64,000 nt of DNA from Oceanicola sp. 22II-s10i (GCF_002210105.1 NZ_AQQU01000004.1:186001-250000); one strand, 5' to 3'; counted from the stretch's first letter, positions 1 through 9,113 are shown. Program-made: numbers and translations. Notes: a model not told the origin generated them from the sequence alone.

Positions 1-354
1 AAAGGCGCGATGGAAATCGGCCTGCAGCTTGGCCAGCACCGAGATGCCGAACATGGTGCGCGAATGCACCCGCAGCACGCCGCGCGGGACGTCCTGCAGG
101 CTGGCGGCGTCGGCTTCGGCGGCACGGATGCTTTCGAGGATCGCCTCGGCCCGCGCGACGAAGGTCTGACCGGCCTCGGCCAGCGCGAGACTGCGGGTCG
201 ACCGGTGGATCAGCGTGACACCCAGATGCGCCTCGAGGTCCGAGATGTGCCGCGACACGCTGGCGGGCGACAGGTTGAACCGACGCCCCGCCGCCGAGAA
301 ACTGCCCGTCTCGGCCGCCGCGACCAGAAGCTCCATGGCTCTGACTTTATCCAT
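1..354 (-). CDS. LysR-family transcriptional regulator, N-terminal part
   Basis: The gene runs off the left edge of the window, so only the first 118 codons are visible. They begin MDKVRAMELLVAAAETGSFS and form a standard LysR winged helix-turn-helix (residues about 5-62, with ASVSRHISDLEAHLG as recognition helix and linker), followed by the long linker helix and the start of the effector domain. It is divergent from the flavin monooxygenase gene at 461, the usual layout for a LysR activator and its target, so control of that operon is a reasonable inference. The effector cannot be guessed because the ligand domain is missing. Confidence 0.85.
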   Translation of the reverse strand, partial: MDKVRAMELLVAAAETGSFSAAGRRFNLSPASVSRHISDLEAHLGVTLIHRSTRSLALAEAGQTFVARAEAILESIRAAEADAASLQDVPRGVLRVHSRTMFGISVLAKLQADFHRAF

Positions 355-460
355 CTATCTTTTCATTTTTCGGAAAGGTGTTCCTCGATCTTAGCTTATT
401 ATACTCTAAAAACAAATGACTTATCTTCCTCGCAAGATTAACGCCAAGGGAGGAATCGCG

Positions 461-1537
461 ATGGAATTCGGCATCTTCACGCTCGCTCAGCAGCGGGACT
501 ACAAGCAGAACTCGGCTCAGGTGATCCACGACACGATCGAGCAGACCGTGCTGGCCGAGCAGGCCGGTTTCGATGCCGCATGGAACGCGGAGCACCACTT
601 CAACAACTATTCCCTGTCACCCTCGCCGCTGATGACGGTCGCGCATCTGGCAGGCCGGACCAAGACGATCCGTCTGGGCACCGCCGTCTGCATCCTGCCG
701 CTCTATCATCCCGCGCGCATCCTGGCCGAGATCGGCTATGCCGACACCGTCTCCAACGGCCGTCTGGAGCTGGGCATCGGCTCCGGCTACCAGCAGTTCG
801 AATTCGAACGCTTCGCCACCTCGCTGGCCGACGCGGGCCCGACGTTCCAGGAATACCTCGACGTGCTGCCGATGGCGCTGCAGGAGCGGATCTTCGAATA
901 CCACGGCAAGTATCTGGATATCCCGCCGACCTCGATCTCGGTCCGTTGCGTGCAGGATCCGATGCCGCCGATCTGGGTGACGACCGGCAACCCGAAAGTG
1001 CGCGAGCGCGCGATGAAGGAAGGTCACAACCTGTTCGTCACCGTCCTGCACGGCGGTCTGGACGCGATCCAGGGCCTGCGCGACAAGCTGCAGGAAAGCG
1101 CGGATGCGGCCGGGACGAACCTCGACGACACCAAGCTTGGCTTTCTGCGCTGCGGCTTTGCCACTGAAAACAAGGCGGAAATTGAATCCTATCTCGACAA
1201 CGCCCGCTTTGCCCGCCGCCTGTCGGAAAGCCTGCGCGACCGTCGCCAGCAGACCGATGACGGCTACCTGATGAAGGAAGTCCCGCTGAAGCAGGAAATG
1301 TCCTTTGACGAGATGGCGGCGAACCTGCCGATCGGCAGCGTCAACAAGGTCATCGACCGGATGCTGGAAGAGATCGAGGTTCTCAAGCCCAAGCACATCG
1401 CGCTGCAGACCCAGCTCGGCAACTTCGACCAGAAGACGATGCTCAAGCAGATCGAGCTTTGGGGTTCGACCATCATCCCGGAAATCCGCAAGGCGCTCGG
1501 CACCTCGACCGAGACCAAGCAGGCCGTGAACGCCTGA
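461..1537 (+). CDS. LLM-class (luciferase-like) flavin-dependent monooxygenase
   Basis: This 358-residue protein has the bacterial luciferase-like TIM barrel: it opens MEFGIFTLAQQRDY, with the family pattern 'EQAGFDAAWNAEHHF' at about 35-49 and 'RLELGIGSGYQQFEFERF' near 105. Such enzymes use FMNH2 from a separate reductase plus O2 to hydroxylate or cleave substrates. The ATG at 461 is chosen because AAGGGAGGA lies just upstream; an in-frame upstream start at 416 would add 15 unlikely residues. The flavin reductase gene follows 4 nt after the stop, so the two form a two-component monooxygenase. The substrate cannot be read from sequence. Confidence 0.9.
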   Translation: MEFGIFTLAQQRDYKQNSAQVIHDTIEQTVLAEQAGFDAAWNAEHHFNNYSLSPSPLMTVAHLAGRTKTIRLGTAVCILPLYHPARILAEIGYADTVSNGRLELGIGSGYQQFEFERFATSLADAGPTFQEYLDVLPMALQERIFEYHGKYLDIPPTSISVRCVQDPMPPIWVTTGNPKVRERAMKEGHNLFVTVLHGGLDAIQGLRDKLQESADAAGTNLDDTKLGFLRCGFATENKAEIESYLDNARFARRLSESLRDRRQQTDDGYLMKEVPLKQEMSFDEMAANLPIGSVNKVIDRMLEEIEVLKPKHIALQTQLGNFDQKTMLKQIELWGSTIIPEIRKALGTSTETKQAVNA

Positions 1538-1541
1538 TCCG

Positions 1542-2360
1542 ATGCGTATCATCCTGATGAAAGACACGCCCCCGCGACTGGAGGCGCCGGACGACTTCCG
1601 CCGGTTCTCCATCGCGCTGGACGAGAGGCTGCGTTGCGACGCGGCCTCGGCCCTGGCCCCCGTGGGCCGGATGGCCGATGGCGATACGGATCACGGATGG
1701 GTGCGCCCCGACGCGGTGCGCGCCCTGTCGCACCGGTCGGGGGACGCGGACTGGGACGCGGGTTTCGCGGCTATGTGCGCCTTTGCGGGCAAGCATGGAT
1801 GGATCGCGGATGACGGCGGGATCCGGGCGCATATCGAGCTGATCCCGGCGATGCGGCCGGTCGGTGCCGATGCTTTCCGCAACGCGATGCGCAAGTTCGC
1901 CAGCGGAGTCTGCGTCGTGGCCAGCGGGCAGGGCAGCGCGCGCCGGGGCATGACGGTTTCCGCCTTCACCTCGGTTTCGGCCGATCCGCCGATGGTGCTG
2001 GTCTGCCTGAACCGCAGCGCCTCGGTCCACGATGCGATCGTGGCCGCGCCGAGCTTCAGCATCAACATCCTCAGCGGCGCGCAGGAGGATGTGGCCCGGA
2101 CCTTTGCCGGTCAGTCCGGTCTGCGCGGGGCGGACAGGTTCGCCGATCCCGTCTGGCAGGATGACGAAAACGGCGCGCCCGTGCTGTCGACCGCGCACCA
2201 GTCCCTGATCTGCACGCCGTTCTCGGCGCAGGCGGCCGGCACCCACACGGTGCTGATCGGGCAGGTGGTCGCCACCAGCGACGCCCGCGACACCTCGGCG
2301 CTGGTCAATTACGACGGCGCCATCAACGCAACCACCGCGCGCCCCGCCGTGGTCCAGTAG
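1542..2360 (+). CDS. flavin reductase domain protein, with N-terminal extension
   Basis: Residues about 108-265 are a flavin-reductase-like FMN-binding split barrel (FRNAMRKFASGVCVV, then MTVSAFTSVSADPPMVLVCL and FSINILSGAQEDVARTFAG), the domain that supplies reduced flavin to partner monooxygenases. The first ~105 residues are not part of that domain; they include an Asp/Trp-containing stretch (DTDHGWVRPDAVRAL) of unknown role. At 272 aa it is about 100 residues longer than single-domain reductases. It lies 4 nt after the luciferase-like gene, so it is very likely its dedicated partner. The start at 1542 has a weak ribosome site; Met at 1557 is an alternative. Confidence 0.85.
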   Translation: MRIILMKDTPPRLEAPDDFRRFSIALDERLRCDAASALAPVGRMADGDTDHGWVRPDAVRALSHRSGDADWDAGFAAMCAFAGKHGWIADDGGIRAHIELIPAMRPVGADAFRNAMRKFASGVCVVASGQGSARRGMTVSAFTSVSADPPMVLVCLNRSASVHDAIVAAPSFSINILSGAQEDVARTFAGQSGLRGADRFADPVWQDDENGAPVLSTAHQSLICTPFSAQAAGTHTVLIGQVVATSDARDTSALVNYDGAINATTARPAVVQ

Positions 2361-2462
2361 ACCCGGCGCGGCCGGCGGTCGCGAACTTCATATATGCGAG
2401 TTGTCCAGATGGCGTGCGATGGCTGTTGAGCATGCGCCGGATCCTTTTTACCGTGCACTTGA

Positions 2463-2478
2463 CTGACCGGTTGGTCAG
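2463..2478. promoter_or_regulatory. inverted repeat CTGACC-GGTT-GGTCAG, candidate operator
   Basis: The site has perfect 6-bp arms around a GGTT centre, about 75 bp before the enoyl-CoA hydratase start, and overlaps a possible -35 (TTGACT). A nearly identical site occurs at 4418 before the TRAP importer genes. The look resembles TetR-family operators of CoA-ester-sensing regulators, but no TetR gene is in the window, so the binding protein is unknown. Confidence 0.55.
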
Positions 2479-2553
2479 ACGCTTCATGGAGCGCTGCGGC
2501 GCCTGCTTCTGGCGGATCCCTTCGGGGTCCGCCGCAGTTCAAAAGGACCGGAC

Positions 2554-3330
2554 ATGGAAAACAACCTCATCAAGACCACCATCGAGGATCACGTCGCGCT
2601 GATCACGTTCGACGCGCCGCCGGTGAACGCCCAGTCGACGGCGTTCATGGAAGAGCTGATCGCGGTCTTCGACGAACTGAACGCGACCAAGGGTGTCCGG
2701 GCCATCGTCATGACGGGCAACGGGAAGTGTTTCTCGGCCGGTGCCGACATCAAGTCCCGCAGCAAGCAGAGTGACTGGGCGCCGGGCGAGACTTACCGCC
2801 ATCTGCGGCGCGCACGCGAGGTGGGTTTCGTCATCATGGAGATGAACATCCCCGTCATCGCTGCCGTGAATGGGCCGGCGCTTGGCGCGGGGATGGGGCT
2901 GGCGATCTGTTCCGACATCATCGTGGCCTCGAAAAATGCGGTCTTCGGCCTGCCCGAAATCGACATCGGCCTGATGGGCGGCGTCCGTCATACCATGCGT
3001 GTCTTTCCGATCGGCCTGACCCGCCGAATGGTTCTGACCGGCTACCGCGTGCCGGCCGAAGAGCTCTATCGCCGCGGCCTGATCGAAGCCTGCGTCGAAC
3101 CGGATGAGCTGATGGAGACCGCGATGGACATGGCGCGGACGATGGCCTCCAAGTCGCCGACGGCGATCCGTCTGGCCAAGCGCGCGCTGAACACGGTCGA
3201 GACGATGGGGCTGAAGGACGGCTACCGCTTCGAACAGAACCTGACGGTCGAGATGAGCGGCACGGCGGACAGCAAGGAAGCGATGGCGGCCTTCCTGGAA
3301 AAACGTCCGGCCGTGTTCAGCGACGACTGA
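2554..3330 (+). CDS. enoyl-CoA hydratase/isomerase family protein
   Basis: This 258-aa crotonase-fold protein has the oxyanion-hole pattern 'CFSAGADIKSRS' (about 67-78) and 'VNGPALGAGMGLAICSDIIV' (about 107-126) with 'FGLPEIDIGLMGG' after it, as in enoyl-CoA hydratases. The acidic residues that would mark a hydratase (E in AEFDIGL-like and LPE positions) are partly present (LPEIDIG). AAAAGGA precedes the ATG at good spacing. It stands alone on the plus strand with an upstream inverted repeat shared with the TRAP operon, so a role in breaking down the imported substrate as a CoA thioester is plausible. Exact reaction is unknown. Confidence 0.88.
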   Translation: MENNLIKTTIEDHVALITFDAPPVNAQSTAFMEELIAVFDELNATKGVRAIVMTGNGKCFSAGADIKSRSKQSDWAPGETYRHLRRAREVGFVIMEMNIPVIAAVNGPALGAGMGLAICSDIIVASKNAVFGLPEIDIGLMGGVRHTMRVFPIGLTRRMVLTGYRVPAEELYRRGLIEACVEPDELMETAMDMARTMASKSPTAIRLAKRALNTVETMGLKDGYRFEQNLTVEMSGTADSKEAMAAFLEKRPAVFSDD

Positions 3331-3354
3331 GACAGCGGCATCTGCGCGGCCGGA

Positions 3355-4104
3355 TCAGGAGACGTTCGGGAAGTCGGTCAGGACAGCGCCATTGCGTTGC
3401 GAGATAAGCCGCGAGGACTGAAGGACTTTCTCGGTGAACTGTTCGCGGCTCTTGCCGAACCGGACCTCCGGACAGGCCAGAGACAGCGCGAACCTGACCG
3501 TGCCGTCCCGTTCAAAGATCGGGGCGGCCACTGCCGCGTTGCCGAAGGTCACCTCGGAATTCGTCACGGCATAGCCGCGGGCGCGGATCTCGTCCAGTTC
3601 CGCCGCCAGCGCCCTGGGCTCGACGCCCAGCTTGCGCCGGTTGTTTTCGATGGCCTCGGCGGTGGTCTTGGTATCCTGAAAGGCGAGCAGGGCCTTGCCG
3701 CTGGCGCCTTGCCCAAGTTCGGCCCGTTCGCCTTCGCGGACCACGGCCTGCAGTCGGAGTTCCGAGTCGATGGCGTAGATGCAGACACGTTCCAGCTGGT
3801 CGACCATGTAGATCGCGACGGATTCCTTGGTCTGTTCGGCCAGGTCGTGGCTGATGTCATAGGAAATTTCGCGAATACCGAGCGTGCTCTTCAGCGCGGC
3901 GGAAAAGCGAAGGACCTTGGGCGACAGGCAATATTCGTTCTTCGACAGGCGGACGAGATAGCCGAGGTCCACCAGGGATTTCACGATCCGCAGGGTCGTC
4001 GGACTGGTCAGGCCGACGATCTTGGCGATCTCGTGCAGGGCCAGGGAACGTCGATCCGCGGTAAAGGCTTCTAGGATCGAGAAGGTGCGATTGACAGTCC
4101 TCAT
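3355..4104 (-). CDS. IclR-family transcriptional regulator
   Basis: The 249-aa protein starts MRTVNRTFSILEAF and carries an N-terminal winged helix (LHEIAKIVGLTSPTTLRIVK, about 24-43) followed by an IclR effector domain (GERAELGQGASGKALLAF near 140-157; RARGYAVTNSEVTFGNAAVA near 195). IclR proteins sense small carboxylic or aromatic acids and usually repress catabolic genes. It is convergent with the enoyl-CoA hydratase and divergent from the TAXI-TRAP operon at 4665, with palindromes at 4357 and 4418 in the shared intergenic region, which makes it a likely regulator of that operon. Confidence 0.9.
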   Translation of the reverse strand: MRTVNRTFSILEAFTADRRSLALHEIAKIVGLTSPTTLRIVKSLVDLGYLVRLSKNEYCLSPKVLRFSAALKSTLGIREISYDISHDLAEQTKESVAIYMVDQLERVCIYAIDSELRLQAVVREGERAELGQGASGKALLAFQDTKTTAEAIENNRRKLGVEPRALAAELDEIRARGYAVTNSEVTFGNAAVAAPIFERDGTVRFALSLACPEVRFGKSREQFTEKVLQSSRLISQRNGAVLTDFPNVS

Positions 4105-4356
4105 ACCACAGACCCGAAGCTTGCGCCCCGCCGATGAGCGTCAAGGGAACGGCCGGTGAGATCCAGGCGGGGTGGCAAGGTGTGTCCTCGTGATTGCGTC
4201 CGGCGTAGCTACACCTGTTGCGCGGGTCGATCAATCTACTTCACCGCGCAGGAACGCTAACCACGCACGCCTGCAGAGGGTGGAACGCGGGTTTGATTTC
4301 GGCTCAAGCCTCTGAAAAATAGTAGTTTTACTCTATGTTCGGCGCCTGGCAAATTA

Positions 4357-4371
4357 TTTCATCTAATGAAA
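4357..4371. promoter_or_regulatory. palindrome TTTCAT-CTA-ATGAAA, candidate IclR operator
   Basis: A perfect 6+3+6 inverted repeat sits in the AT-rich 560-bp region between the divergent IclR gene and the TRAP transporter genes. Size and AT-rich arms fit IclR-type operators. Assignment to this IclR protein is inference from position. Confidence 0.45.
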
Positions 4372-4417
4372 GCAATATCATTGAAAGAAATTTTAAGATA
4401 TGTCATTCAAGTGGTGC

Positions 4418-4433
4418 CTGACCGGCCGGTCAG
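4418..4433. promoter_or_regulatory. perfect palindrome CTGACCGGCCGGTCAG, candidate operator
   Basis: This 16-bp perfect palindrome lies about 230 bp before the TAXI-TRAP start. Its arms equal those of the site at 2463, pointing to one regulator acting on both the hydratase and the importer. Confidence 0.55.
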
Positions 4434-4664
4434 CGTCCCTGGGGAGGAGAATCACGGCGTGTTTCGCTCGATCAGAACGGTATCGGTTCCATGTCCGCAT
4501 TGCTGATCCCCGCGGCCGGAGAACGCCTCGGCACTCAGCCATTCCATGCCCGGCCGCAAGCGCGGCAATGCCGGCTCAGGCCGTCTGATACCGGGTCACC
4601 GCCCGTGTCCGGCCCCGCCGTTTCCGGGGGGACTTCGGCGAAAGATCAAACAAGGAGGAAAACT

Positions 4665-5822
4665 ATGTTCGGAATTTCCACGGCCCGCATCACCGCGGCG
4701 GCCATCGCCCTGGGTGGCATGATCGGCGCGGCCACGGCACAGGATCTGCCCAGGAGCATGACCTGGATGGCCTATCAGACCACGTCGTCGGGCTATGCCC
4801 ACACCGTCGCCATCGCCAACATGCTCAAGGAGCAGTACGGCACCAACGTGCGCATCCTGCCCGGCAAGAACGACGTGTCCCGGATGACGCCGCTGCGTGA
4901 CCGCCGGGCCGAGTTCTGCAACTGCGGGGCCACCGTCTGGATGGGGCAGGAGGGCGTCTATCTCTTCGGGACCAAAGGCTGGGGCCCGCAGCCGCTGCGC
5001 ATCATGATGTCCTCCTCCGCCGACAGCGCGCTGATGATGGCCGTGACCGAGGCATCCGGCATCGAGACGATGGAAGACCTGCGCGGCAAGCGGGTCGCCG
5101 TCATCAAGGGATCGGCTTCGGTCAACTGGTCGCTGTCCGCGCTGCTGGCCTTTGCCGACATCACGCTGGATGACGTCGAAGTCGTAGAAGTGTCGGGCAC
5201 CGGTGCCGACCACGAAGCGCTGGCCGAAGGCCGTGCTGATGCGACCTTCAGCAGCACCGTCTCGCCGCTGACCCAGAAGGTCGCCGCGTCGCCGCAGGGC
5301 CTGAAATGGCTGCCGATGCCGTTCGAGAACGAAGAAGGCTGGGCCCGTGTCCAGGCGCTGGCGCCCTATTTCGTCCAGACCAACGCGACCGTCGGGACCG
5401 AACTGTCCAAGGAGAACCCGATCGAGGGATCGACCTATCCTTATCCGATCCTGACGACCAATGCCGATCAGGACGCGGACGTGGTCTACGAAGTGACCAA
5501 GGCGATGGTCGAGAATTTCGACCAGTACAAGGACGGCGCCGCCGGGGCGACGGGCTGGGCGCTTGACCGGCAGAAGATGCAGTGGGCCATCCCCTATCAC
5601 GAAGGCTCGGTGCGCTACTTCAAGGAAATCGGCAAATGGACCGAAGAGGATCAGGCCCACAACGACGCCCTGATCGCGCGTCAGGCCGTTCTGATGGCGG
5701 CCTGGGACGAGTTCAACGCCGGGCCGGGCGCGGATCTGGACGGCGAGGAATTCACCGCCGCCTGGATGGACGCGCGGGCCGAGAAGCTGCGTGCCGAAGG
5801 GCAGGCGGTCAACTTCGACTAA
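4665..5822 (+). CDS. TAXI-family TRAP transporter solute-binding protein
   Basis: This 385-aa periplasmic protein captures a carboxylate-type ligand for the TRAP permease encoded next. The ATG at 4665 follows AAGGAGGAAAACT, a near-perfect ribosome site, and gives a clear signal peptide (hydrophobic core ITAAAIALGGMIGAATA, cleavage around AQD). Family marks include the TAXI start of the mature protein (MTWMAYQTTSSGYAHTVAIA), 'DLRGKRVAVIKGSASVNW' near 140 and 'RADATFSSTVSPLTQKVAAS' near 195. It ends 12 nt before the permease gene, so the two are one operon. The ligand is not known; the neighbouring catabolic genes suggest an organic acid. Confidence 0.92.
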   Translation: MFGISTARITAAAIALGGMIGAATAQDLPRSMTWMAYQTTSSGYAHTVAIANMLKEQYGTNVRILPGKNDVSRMTPLRDRRAEFCNCGATVWMGQEGVYLFGTKGWGPQPLRIMMSSSADSALMMAVTEASGIETMEDLRGKRVAVIKGSASVNWSLSALLAFADITLDDVEVVEVSGTGADHEALAEGRADATFSSTVSPLTQKVAASPQGLKWLPMPFENEEGWARVQALAPYFVQTNATVGTELSKENPIEGSTYPYPILTTNADQDADVVYEVTKAMVENFDQYKDGAAGATGWALDRQKMQWAIPYHEGSVRYFKEIGKWTEEDQAHNDALIARQAVLMAAWDEFNAGPGADLDGEEFTAAWMDARAEKLRAEGQAVNFD

Positions 5823-5834
5823 GGCACTGATGCT

Positions 5835-7817
5835 ATGACCAGCAACGACGCAGTGCCGGAGCCGTCCACCGACGACTCCGGCCGCTACCGGACCCTGCCG
5901 TCGTCGGTGAAGGGGGCCCTGATCGCGATCACGGCCCTCGCCATCGCCATGGCGATCTACCGGGTGTTCAACCTTGGTGCGCTGACGGGATACATCTTTC
6001 TCGACAGCCAGTATTACTACATCATCCTGACGTTCCTGCTGCCCGGCGCCTTCATCGTCTTTCCGCTGGCGCCCGGTGCGGCCGGAGGATGGGCCACATG
6101 GATCGACGGGGCTCTGGCCATTGCGGCCTTCGGCCTGTCCGCGGTGCTGGTCTGGTATGCGGATCCGATCCTGAACTACGGCTGGGAATTCGTCGCCCCG
6201 CCGATGATGCAATACATATCCATCGCGCTCTGGCTGATCGTGCTGGAGGCGACGCGCCGTGCCAGCGGGCTGGTGGTTCTCTGCATCGTCGGCGTGATCT
6301 CGGCCTATCCGCTGTTCGCCGGCTTCATGCCCGGCATTCTCGAAGGCACGACCGAGTCCATCCCCGACACGGCCGCCTTTCACCTGCTGTCGACCGAAAG
6401 CGTGATCGGCATCCCGTTCCGCGCCTTCGCGGATCTCGTCCTCGGCTACATGATCTTCGGCGTCGCGCTGCAGCACACGGGCGGCGGTCAGTTCTTCATC
6501 CGTCTCGCCTTTGCCCTGCTGGGCGGCGTGCGCGGCGGCCCGGCCAAGGTGTCGGTGATCTCCTCCGGGCTGCTCGGCTCGATGAGCGGCAGCGTCATCA
6601 CCAACGTGCTGACGACCGGCGCCATGACCATTCCCGCGATGAAACGCACCGGGATCCGGCCCCACACGGCCGGCGCGATCGAGGCCTGCGCCTCGACCGG
6701 CGGGGTCCTGATGCCCCCGGTCATGGGCGCGACCGCGTTCATCATCGCGATCAACCTCGGCATTCCCTACCGCGATGTCCTGATCGCCGCGATCATTCCC
6801 TCGCTGCTCTACTTCTTCTCGATCTTCATCCAGGTCGACATGTATGCCGCCCGGACCAACCTGAAGGGCATGGCGCGCGGCGATCTGGAACCCGTCACCC
6901 GCGTGCTGAAGGAAGGCTGGTATTTCCTCGTCGTCTTCGGGATCCTGATCTGGCTTCTGGTCGGCGCCAACCGCGAGACGCAGGCGCCCTACATCGCCAC
7001 GCTTCTGCTGCTGTTCATCAACCAGGTCATCCCGCGCCACCGCATGACACGGCAGAGCTTTGTCGACTTCTGGGAGGCGATCGGCCGCCTGTTCGCGGAA
7101 CTCGCGGGCCTTCTGGCAGGCGTCGGCCTGATCGTGGGCGCACTGGCCTACCAGAGCAAGATCTCGACCTTCGCCTTCGACCTACTGAGCCTTGCGGACG
7201 GGCAGGTCTTCCTGCTGCTGATCCTCGGCGCCGTGGTCAGCTTCATCATGGGGATCGGCGTGACGGTGACGGTGGCCTACCTCGTGCTGGCGCTGACGCT
7301 GGCACCGGCGCTGGCGGATTCCGGGCTGAACGTGCTGGGGGTCCATCTCTTCATGCTCTACTGGGGGATGCTGTCCTACATCACGCCGCCTGTCGCGCTC
7401 GGGGCATTCGCCGCTGCATCGCTGGCGGGATCCACCCCGATGCGCACCGGGTTCGAGGCTATGAAGTTCGCCACGATCATCTACTTCATCCCGTTCTTCT
7501 TCGTGCTCGAACCCACGCTGATCATGCAGGGCGAACCGCTCGACATCCTTGTCCATGTCTTCAACGCCGTGATCGGCGTGGCCATCCTGTCGATGGGCCT
7601 TCAGGGCTATCTTTACGGGCTGGGCAGCACGGCGCGGCTCGGGGTTCTCGGCTATCCGGCGCGTGCGCTTCTGGTGGTCGGCGGGCTGGCGATGGCGGTG
7701 CCCGGCGACATGGTGCTGGGCCTTTCGAATGTCGAACTGGCCACCATCTGCGCGATATGCACCCTCGTCGTCTATCTTGGCGCATGGGTGATGGGCCGAA
7801 CGGCGCAGGAGGCATGA
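5835..7817 (+). CDS. TRAP transporter fused permease subunit (4TM/12TM fusion)
   Basis: This 660-aa inner-membrane protein fuses the small DctQ-like and large DctM-like permease parts, as is usual for TAXI-type TRAP systems. More than a dozen hydrophobic segments are visible. Conserved DctM-like motifs include 'GSMSGSVITNVLTTGAMTIP' (about 250-269), 'ACASTGGVLMPPVMGATAFI' (about 285-304) and, in the second half, 'LLILGAVVSFIMGIGVTVT' and 'YITPPVALGAFAAASLAG'. It follows the binding-protein gene by 12 nt and precedes an SDR gene by about 90 nt. It should use the ion gradient to import the ligand of the preceding protein. Confidence 0.93.
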   Translation: MTSNDAVPEPSTDDSGRYRTLPSSVKGALIAITALAIAMAIYRVFNLGALTGYIFLDSQYYYIILTFLLPGAFIVFPLAPGAAGGWATWIDGALAIAAFGLSAVLVWYADPILNYGWEFVAPPMMQYISIALWLIVLEATRRASGLVVLCIVGVISAYPLFAGFMPGILEGTTESIPDTAAFHLLSTESVIGIPFRAFADLVLGYMIFGVALQHTGGGQFFIRLAFALLGGVRGGPAKVSVISSGLLGSMSGSVITNVLTTGAMTIPAMKRTGIRPHTAGAIEACASTGGVLMPPVMGATAFIIAINLGIPYRDVLIAAIIPSLLYFFSIFIQVDMYAARTNLKGMARGDLEPVTRVLKEGWYFLVVFGILIWLLVGANRETQAPYIATLLLLFINQVIPRHRMTRQSFVDFWEAIGRLFAELAGLLAGVGLIVGALAYQSKISTFAFDLLSLADGQVFLLLILGAVVSFIMGIGVTVTVAYLVLALTLAPALADSGLNVLGVHLFMLYWGMLSYITPPVALGAFAAASLAGSTPMRTGFEAMKFATIIYFIPFFFVLEPTLIMQGEPLDILVHVFNAVIGVAILSMGLQGYLYGLGSTARLGVLGYPARALLVVGGLAMAVPGDMVLGLSNVELATICAICTLVVYLGAWVMGRTAQEA

Positions 7818-7904
7818 CGGCATGATGCGGCAAGGCAACCGCGACAGGCAAAGGCGGCCGGGCGTTTGGCGTCCCGGCCCCGGCGGAACAATGGGATGGG
7901 ACAT

Positions 7905-9113
7905 ATGACAGGTGTCGTGATCACGGGGGCCGCATCGGGCCTTGGACGGGCGGCGGCGGCCAGCTTTGCTAGGGCGGGCGCCCGCGTCATGCTGATCGAC
8001 CGGGATGAAGCGGGTCTGGCCGAGGTGCTGGCGGCGCTGCCGGAGACCGCGGCCGGGCCGCACATGGCGATGACCGTCGACCTGGTGCAGGGCGCGGAGC
8101 GCCTGACGGTGCCGGAGGACTTCGGCGAGATCGACGCACTGATCAACAACGCCGGCATCTCGGACGACAGCGGCACGCTTCTGACCGATCAGCCGTTTTC
8201 GCAGCTGGATCGGCTGCTTTCGCTCAACCTGCGCGCACCGGCACAGGTGTTCGAGGCGCTGTCCCCGCGCTTTGCCAAGGGTGCGCGCGTGGTGAACGTC
8301 GCGTCGGGTGCCGCCTTGCGGGCCGTGCCGTTCCGCAGTGCCTACAGCCCCAGCAAGGCGGGTGTGCTGGGCATGACCCGAGCGCTTGCGGCGCAGCGGC
8401 CCGACCTCACGGTCACCGCCTTGTGCCCCGGCATGGTGCGCACGGCGCTGGTGGAAAAGCTGATCGCCAGCGGCCAGCTCGACATGGTGCGCGCGACGGC
8501 GCGGATCGCGCTCGGCCGGCTCGGCCAGCCAGAGGATCTGGCCGAGGCGATGGTCTTTCTCGCCAGCCCCGAGGCGGCGGCGATGCACGGCGGGCAGCTC
8601 TGCGTCGATGGCGGATCGTCCGTCTATGGCGGCACGTATGGATATGCGCCGGGCGGGCGCGCGGCGCTGCCGCTGGACGCAGCGGCGGCGTGGTCGCTTC
8701 GGAACGCGGGCCCCGAAGATGAACCGCTGGCGGCAACCAACGCGGCTGCGCCCTATGCTGCGGTGATCGACGCCGGCCCCCTTCATTCCCCTCCGGGCGC
8801 CCGGCTGGAGGCCGTCCACGCCGCAGCCAGCGCCTTTGCCGCCGACCATCCGCAGGACGCCAGTCTGACGTTGATCCTGCCGCCGGACGATCCGGCTGCC
8901 CCGTATGCCGCGCAGGGGGATCTTGCCGGGGCGCGTATGCTGGTCGCCACGCTGGCCTGCGAACTGGGCGCCAGCGGGCGCCGGGTGAATGCCGTTCAGC
9001 CCACGGGTCTGCGGCTGGACCGTGACGCGATGGAGGTCGCCACCTTCCTCGGCGGCACGCGGGCGCAGTTCGTAACCGGGCAGACGGTGCCGTTGAAACG
9101 CGGGGGCACGTGA
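7905..9113 (+). CDS. double-length SDR-family oxidoreductase
   Basis: Residues 1-250 form a short-chain dehydrogenase with an N-terminal NAD(P) motif (TGAASGLGRA, 7-16), NNAG, a catalytic YSPSK and the C-terminal 'CVDGGSSVYGG'. The remaining ~150 residues resemble the end of a second SDR (YAAQGDLAGARMLVATLACE, then 'GRRVNAVQPTGL' and 'TGQTVPLKRGG') but have no glycine-rich motif, and the YxxxK lysine position is a glycine. The start at 7905 is preferred to earlier Met codons because GGATGGG lies just before it. The following gene overlaps its stop (TGATG), so they are translationally coupled. Confidence 0.88.
   Translation: MTGVVITGAASGLGRAAAASFARAGARVMLIDRDEAGLAEVLAALPETAAGPHMAMTVDLVQGAERLTVPEDFGEIDALINNAGISDDSGTLLTDQPFSQLDRLLSLNLRAPAQVFEALSPRFAKGARVVNVASGAALRAVPFRSAYSPSKAGVLGMTRALAAQRPDLTVTALCPGMVRTALVEKLIASGQLDMVRATARIALGRLGQPEDLAEAMVFLASPEAAAMHGGQLCVDGGSSVYGGTYGYAPGGRAALPLDAAAAWSLRNAGPEDEPLAATNAAAPYAAVIDAGPLHSPPGARLEAVHAAASAFAADHPQDASLTLILPPDDPAAPYAAQGDLAGARMLVATLACELGASGRRVNAVQPTGLRLDRDAMEVATFLGGTRAQFVTGQTVPLKRGGT

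Noticed and set aside
4596-7040. 814-aa open frame on the minus strand across the TRAP genes
   Set aside because: It is the antisense shadow of the GC-rich binding-protein and permease genes; residue use (His, Arg, Asp, Gln repeats) is that of a mirror frame, with no start signal or domain.
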